Positions 5,939 to 7,486 of a stretch of 7,486 nucleotides of DNA are shown here, one piece after another. Under the pieces are notes generated by a model that was not told where the DNA came from, did no database searches, and saw only the letters and a program-made list of their open reading frames with translations. Source of the DNA: Lutispora sp. (GTDB lineage Bacteria; Bacillota; Clostridia; Lutisporales; Lutisporaceae); the NCBI GenBank assembly GCA_030834765.1, contig JAUQXG010000464.1, positions 1-7,486 on the forward strand, read 5' to 3'. The stretch's first letter is position 1. Each line of letters begins with the position of its first letter. Made by a program: the position numbers and the translations under genes.

Positions 5939-6253
5939 TTAATTGGCAGATGGGAATTCCAGCTTTTTAAGGGAGCAGAAAATAACGAATACTATCATAT
6001 TGAATATAAAAAGAATATCCAGAGTCATGATAAAATGATTTCCCGAATGAAAAAGAGAGGAGATATAAAAGAAGAATCCATAGACGAGAATAGTTGTCAG
6101 CAAGCTATACAAAATGGTCAAAGCTGTTATATGAAATGATGAAAATAATTTTGTGCATAATAATAAAATCTTCTTTGTATCCTCAATCCTCACTGCAAAA
6201 AAGATTATAGCCCCGAATATTAAAAATAACAATGCAAGGATTATACTCATCAT
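5939..6253 (-). CDS. Small membrane protein with three predicted helices, unknown function
   Basis: I do not recognise a family. The 104 residues form three strongly hydrophobic segments (about 2-20, 38-62, 74-95) separated by short polar stretches (RIEDTKK, SSLFHSGNH), ending SLKKLEFPSAN. It is preferred over the opposite-strand frame because it has a coherent membrane-protein composition and sits on the secA2 strand, 86 bp upstream. The start ATG at 6251-6253 (or the adjacent ATG 6248-6250) has only a weak ribosome binding site (AAGTGG, about 11 nt away). Being next to a SecA2-like motor, it might be an accessory membrane partner, but nothing in the sequence proves this. It could also be a fast-evolving orphan. 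Confidence 0.55.
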   Translation of the reverse strand: MMSIILALLFLIFGAIIFFAVRIEDTKKILLLCTKLFSSFHITALTILYSLLTTILVYGFFFYISSLFHSGNHFIMTLDILFIFNMIVFVIFCSLKKLEFPSAN

Positions 6254-6279
6254 AACGTTCAGCCACTTTCTTCAATCAT

Positions 6280-6307
6280 AATATATTTTTATTTTATCAC
6301 AATACAA
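6280..6307 (-). promoter_or_regulatory. Promoter candidate for the small membrane gene and secA2
   Basis: On the - strand TTGTAT (6302-6307) and TATATT (6280-6285) are 16 bp apart, about 27 bp upstream of the ATG. The region is very AT-rich, so chance matches are likely. Confidence 0.3.
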
Positions 6308-6432
6308 TGACAATATCTATTGACTTGCTAATCCCAAAGCAAAATAGCCGTCCCCACTGCTTTAGAAATAATTTACAATGATATTTATATATGCGCATGT
6401 TAAAATGTAATTACTATTAATAGAATATATTT

Positions 6433-6459
6433 ATTCCAATATTATGTCATTATTGGAAT
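6433..6459 (+). promoter_or_regulatory. Inverted repeat upstream of the PTPS-like operon
   Basis: ATTCCAATA (6433-6441) and TATTGGAAT (6451-6459) are perfect 9-bp arms around a 9-nt loop, ending 10 bp before the ribosome binding site AGGTGGG (6470-6476). It could be an operator for a dimeric repressor or a leader hairpin affecting translation. No T-run follows, so it is not a standard terminator. Confidence 0.5.
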
Positions 6460-6482
6460 GATATTTATTAGGTGGGATTAAA

Positions 6483-6842
6483 GTGAAAACATATTATAGA
6501 TTTAAATTTTATCTAAATGCACGTCACTCTGTTAAGTTTGGCGGAAATGTTTCTGCTATTCATCCTCACACTTGGGAAATCGCAATAATGTTTCGCTCTG
6601 AGCAAGAGGAAACGGTGAACTTCACTCATTTTGAAAAAGAGTTAGAAAGTTATTTTTTGCAATTTGAAGGTGAATTTTTAAACGAGTTATCTGCTTTTAA
6701 GAGAACAACACCTATCATGGAAAACATAGGTAAAATATTATTTGAAGATATAAAGAAGCTTGTAAATGATAGAGATTTAGATTTTAAAGCTTTTGAAATA
6801 AGTGAAAACCCAACTAGGACTTATATCATAGAAGATGATTAG
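6483..6842 (+). CDS. 6-pyruvoyl-tetrahydropterin synthase/QueD-like protein, catalytic residues lost
   Basis: This 119-residue protein has the T-fold pattern of PTPS/QueD enzymes, which bind a zinc ion and a pterin. The zinc ligands are visible as H15 (ARHSV) and H27-x-H29 (HPHTW), and the substrate-anchoring Glu is likely E108 in SENPTRTY, matching the family's ETP region. The TPIMENIGK stretch (76-84) matches the family's PT-x-EN helix start. The catalytic Cys, four residues before the HxH pair in QueD (CGRLHGH), is V23 here. The catalytic Asp-His of the LDHxxLN motif is replaced by E62-G63 (FEGEFLN). It is therefore unlikely to be a normal synthase and may be a binding or regulatory subunit. 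The start is GTG 6483 after AGGTGGG. Its stop overlaps the ribosome binding site of the next gene, so it is coupled to that membrane protein. Residue alignment was done by eye. Confidence 0.8.
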   Translation: MKTYYRFKFYLNARHSVKFGGNVSAIHPHTWEIAIMFRSEQEETVNFTHFEKELESYFLQFEGEFLNELSAFKRTTPIMENIGKILFEDIKKLVNDRDLDFKAFEISENPTRTYIIEDD

Positions 6843-6855
6843 GAGGTGAATGGCA

Positions 6856-7486
6856 GTGAAAAAAGAGCTGGGTATTTATATTAGAAATTGCATATTATTA
6901 ATATTCGCTGCCATCATTACTTTAATAATAATCAACAAGACTGGTTCTTATCCTTGGGGTTCTGACAGTTATGGCCACCTATTTAAAGGGAATATGTTAT
7001 ATGAAACAATGAAAAGCGGAAAGCTTTTTGTTGATTATGATGAAAGCTGGTACAACGGAATACAACCTTTTCGATATTGGGCACCTTTTTCTTATTACAT
7101 CTTAGCCATTATCAATCTTTTTACCAATCATATTTTTTGGACTTACAATGGATTTCTATTTCTGATATTCATTATTGGAGGATTAGGTTGGCTTTGCTTT
7201 GGTTATCAGATTAAGCGGCAAAACCTGGCACTGGGCTTTGCTTTGCTCTGGTTTTTTGTTCCTAACAATTTAAGGGTTTTGTTTTCAGAAGGTAATTTCC
7301 CTTTTGTACTTGTGAATGCCCTGCTTCCATTTGTTTTTTTATTTTTCTATAAATCTCTCGTAAAAAAAGAGATAGGCAGCTTCATTGCCCTGGCATTTAT
7401 GATGTTTATACTTACCCTCACTCATGCTATGCTTGCAGCTATGGTTGGTGTTTCCCTTTTCCTATTTTCCGTTGCCCATACCCTTA
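6856..7486 (+). CDS. PTPS-related polytopic membrane protein, GT-C-like (3' end beyond window)
   Basis: Only the first 210 residues are present. An N-terminal helix (about 9-27) is followed by an extracytoplasmic loop with PWGSDSYGHLFKGNMLYE and WYNGIQPFRYWAP, then several helices (about 78-92, 96-116, 124-136, 148-165, 174-190, 192-208), with NLRVLFSEGNFPF (138-150) between two of them. This matches my memory of the Pfam family PTPS_related (PF10131). The layout, a short helix followed by a loop with an Asp (D37), resembles GT-C glycosyltransferases that use lipid-linked sugars at the outer membrane face. Function is inferred, not shown. AGGAGGTGA (6841-6849) overlaps the upstream stop. The GTG at 6856 has ideal spacing (9 nt from AGGAGG); the in-frame ATG at 6850 is only 3 nt away and less likely. 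The frame is open to the window end. Confidence 0.85.
   Translation, partial: MKKELGIYIRNCILLIFAAIITLIIINKTGSYPWGSDSYGHLFKGNMLYETMKSGKLFVDYDESWYNGIQPFRYWAPFSYYILAIINLFTNHIFWTYNGFLFLIFIIGGLGWLCFGYQIKRQNLALGFALLWFFVPNNLRVLFSEGNFPFVLVNALLPFVFLFFYKSLVKKEIGSFIALAFMMFILTLTHAMLAAMVGVSLFLFSVAHTL

Larger units (their letters stand above)
6254..6482. other. Divergent intergenic region
   Basis: This 229-bp, AT-rich spacer separates the - strand membrane protein/secA2 unit from the + strand PTPS-like operon and must hold promoters for both. Seen here are a - strand promoter candidate, a GC-richer patch at 6336-6363 bounded by AAAGCA/TGCTTT, and a 9-bp-arm inverted repeat close to the + strand gene. On the + strand no strong -35/-10 pair stands out; TAGAAT (6421-6426) with TGTTAA (6398-6403), 17 bp apart, is a weak candidate. 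Confidence 0.6.

Noticed and set aside
5921..6139. A 72-codon open frame on the + strand opposite the small membrane protein
   Set aside because: Its charged composition is what the complement of a hydrophobic gene gives, it has no ribosome binding site, and the - strand frame is longer and makes a coherent membrane protein.

Overview
The window is AT-rich, with strong AGGAGG-type ribosome binding sites, many TTG/GTG starts and ATA/AGA-rich codon use. This points to a low-GC Firmicute, most likely a member of the Clostridia. It is chromosomal and mixes regulation, protein export, a degraded mobile-element neighbourhood and the start of an envelope-related operon. No rRNA, tRNA or CRISPR array was seen.

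Left part (1-1760, + strand): a two-component system. A membrane histidine kinase of the HisKA_3/DesK type overlaps its NarL/LuxR-type response regulator by 26 bp. A 17-bp near-perfect inverted repeat straddles the regulator's stop codon.

Middle part (1760-3452): a mobile-element scar region, read mainly on the - strand. From left to right it holds four things. First is a short fragment matching the C-terminus of a MacB/FtsX-type ABC permease, followed directly by a solitary copy of an insertion-element end (1861-1914). Next is an intact GNAT acetyltransferase gene. Last is a complete element of about 969 bp (2469-3437) that carries a Y1 (HUH) transposase with a C-terminal DNA-binding domain, bounded by perfect 27-bp inverted repeats. 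The bases next to the two ends form an 8-bp near-repeat (7/8). If one copy of it and the element are removed, the acetyltransferase start codon falls 24 nt downstream of the secA stop with a perfect Shine-Dalgarno sequence. The element therefore probably split a secA-acetyltransferase operon.

Right-centre (3453-6253, - strand): a 799-residue SecA-type ATPase that lacks the C-terminal zinc-binding tail, which suggests an accessory (SecA2-like) translocase. Upstream of it, on the same strand, lies a small three-helix membrane protein. The gap between them holds a promoter candidate with a symmetrical inverted repeat around its -10 element.

Right end (6254-7486, + strand): a divergent intergenic region with a 9-bp-arm inverted repeat. 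It is followed by a 119-residue protein of the 6-pyruvoyl-tetrahydropterin synthase/QueD fold that keeps the zinc histidines but has lost the catalytic Cys and Asp-His. A large polytopic membrane protein, cut by the window end, is translationally coupled to it; its N-terminus resembles the 'PTPS-related membrane protein' family and GT-C glycosyltransferases. The most original biology here is this PTPS-like/membrane-protein pair, placed divergently from an accessory SecA. I infer, without proof, a link to export or decoration of surface proteins.
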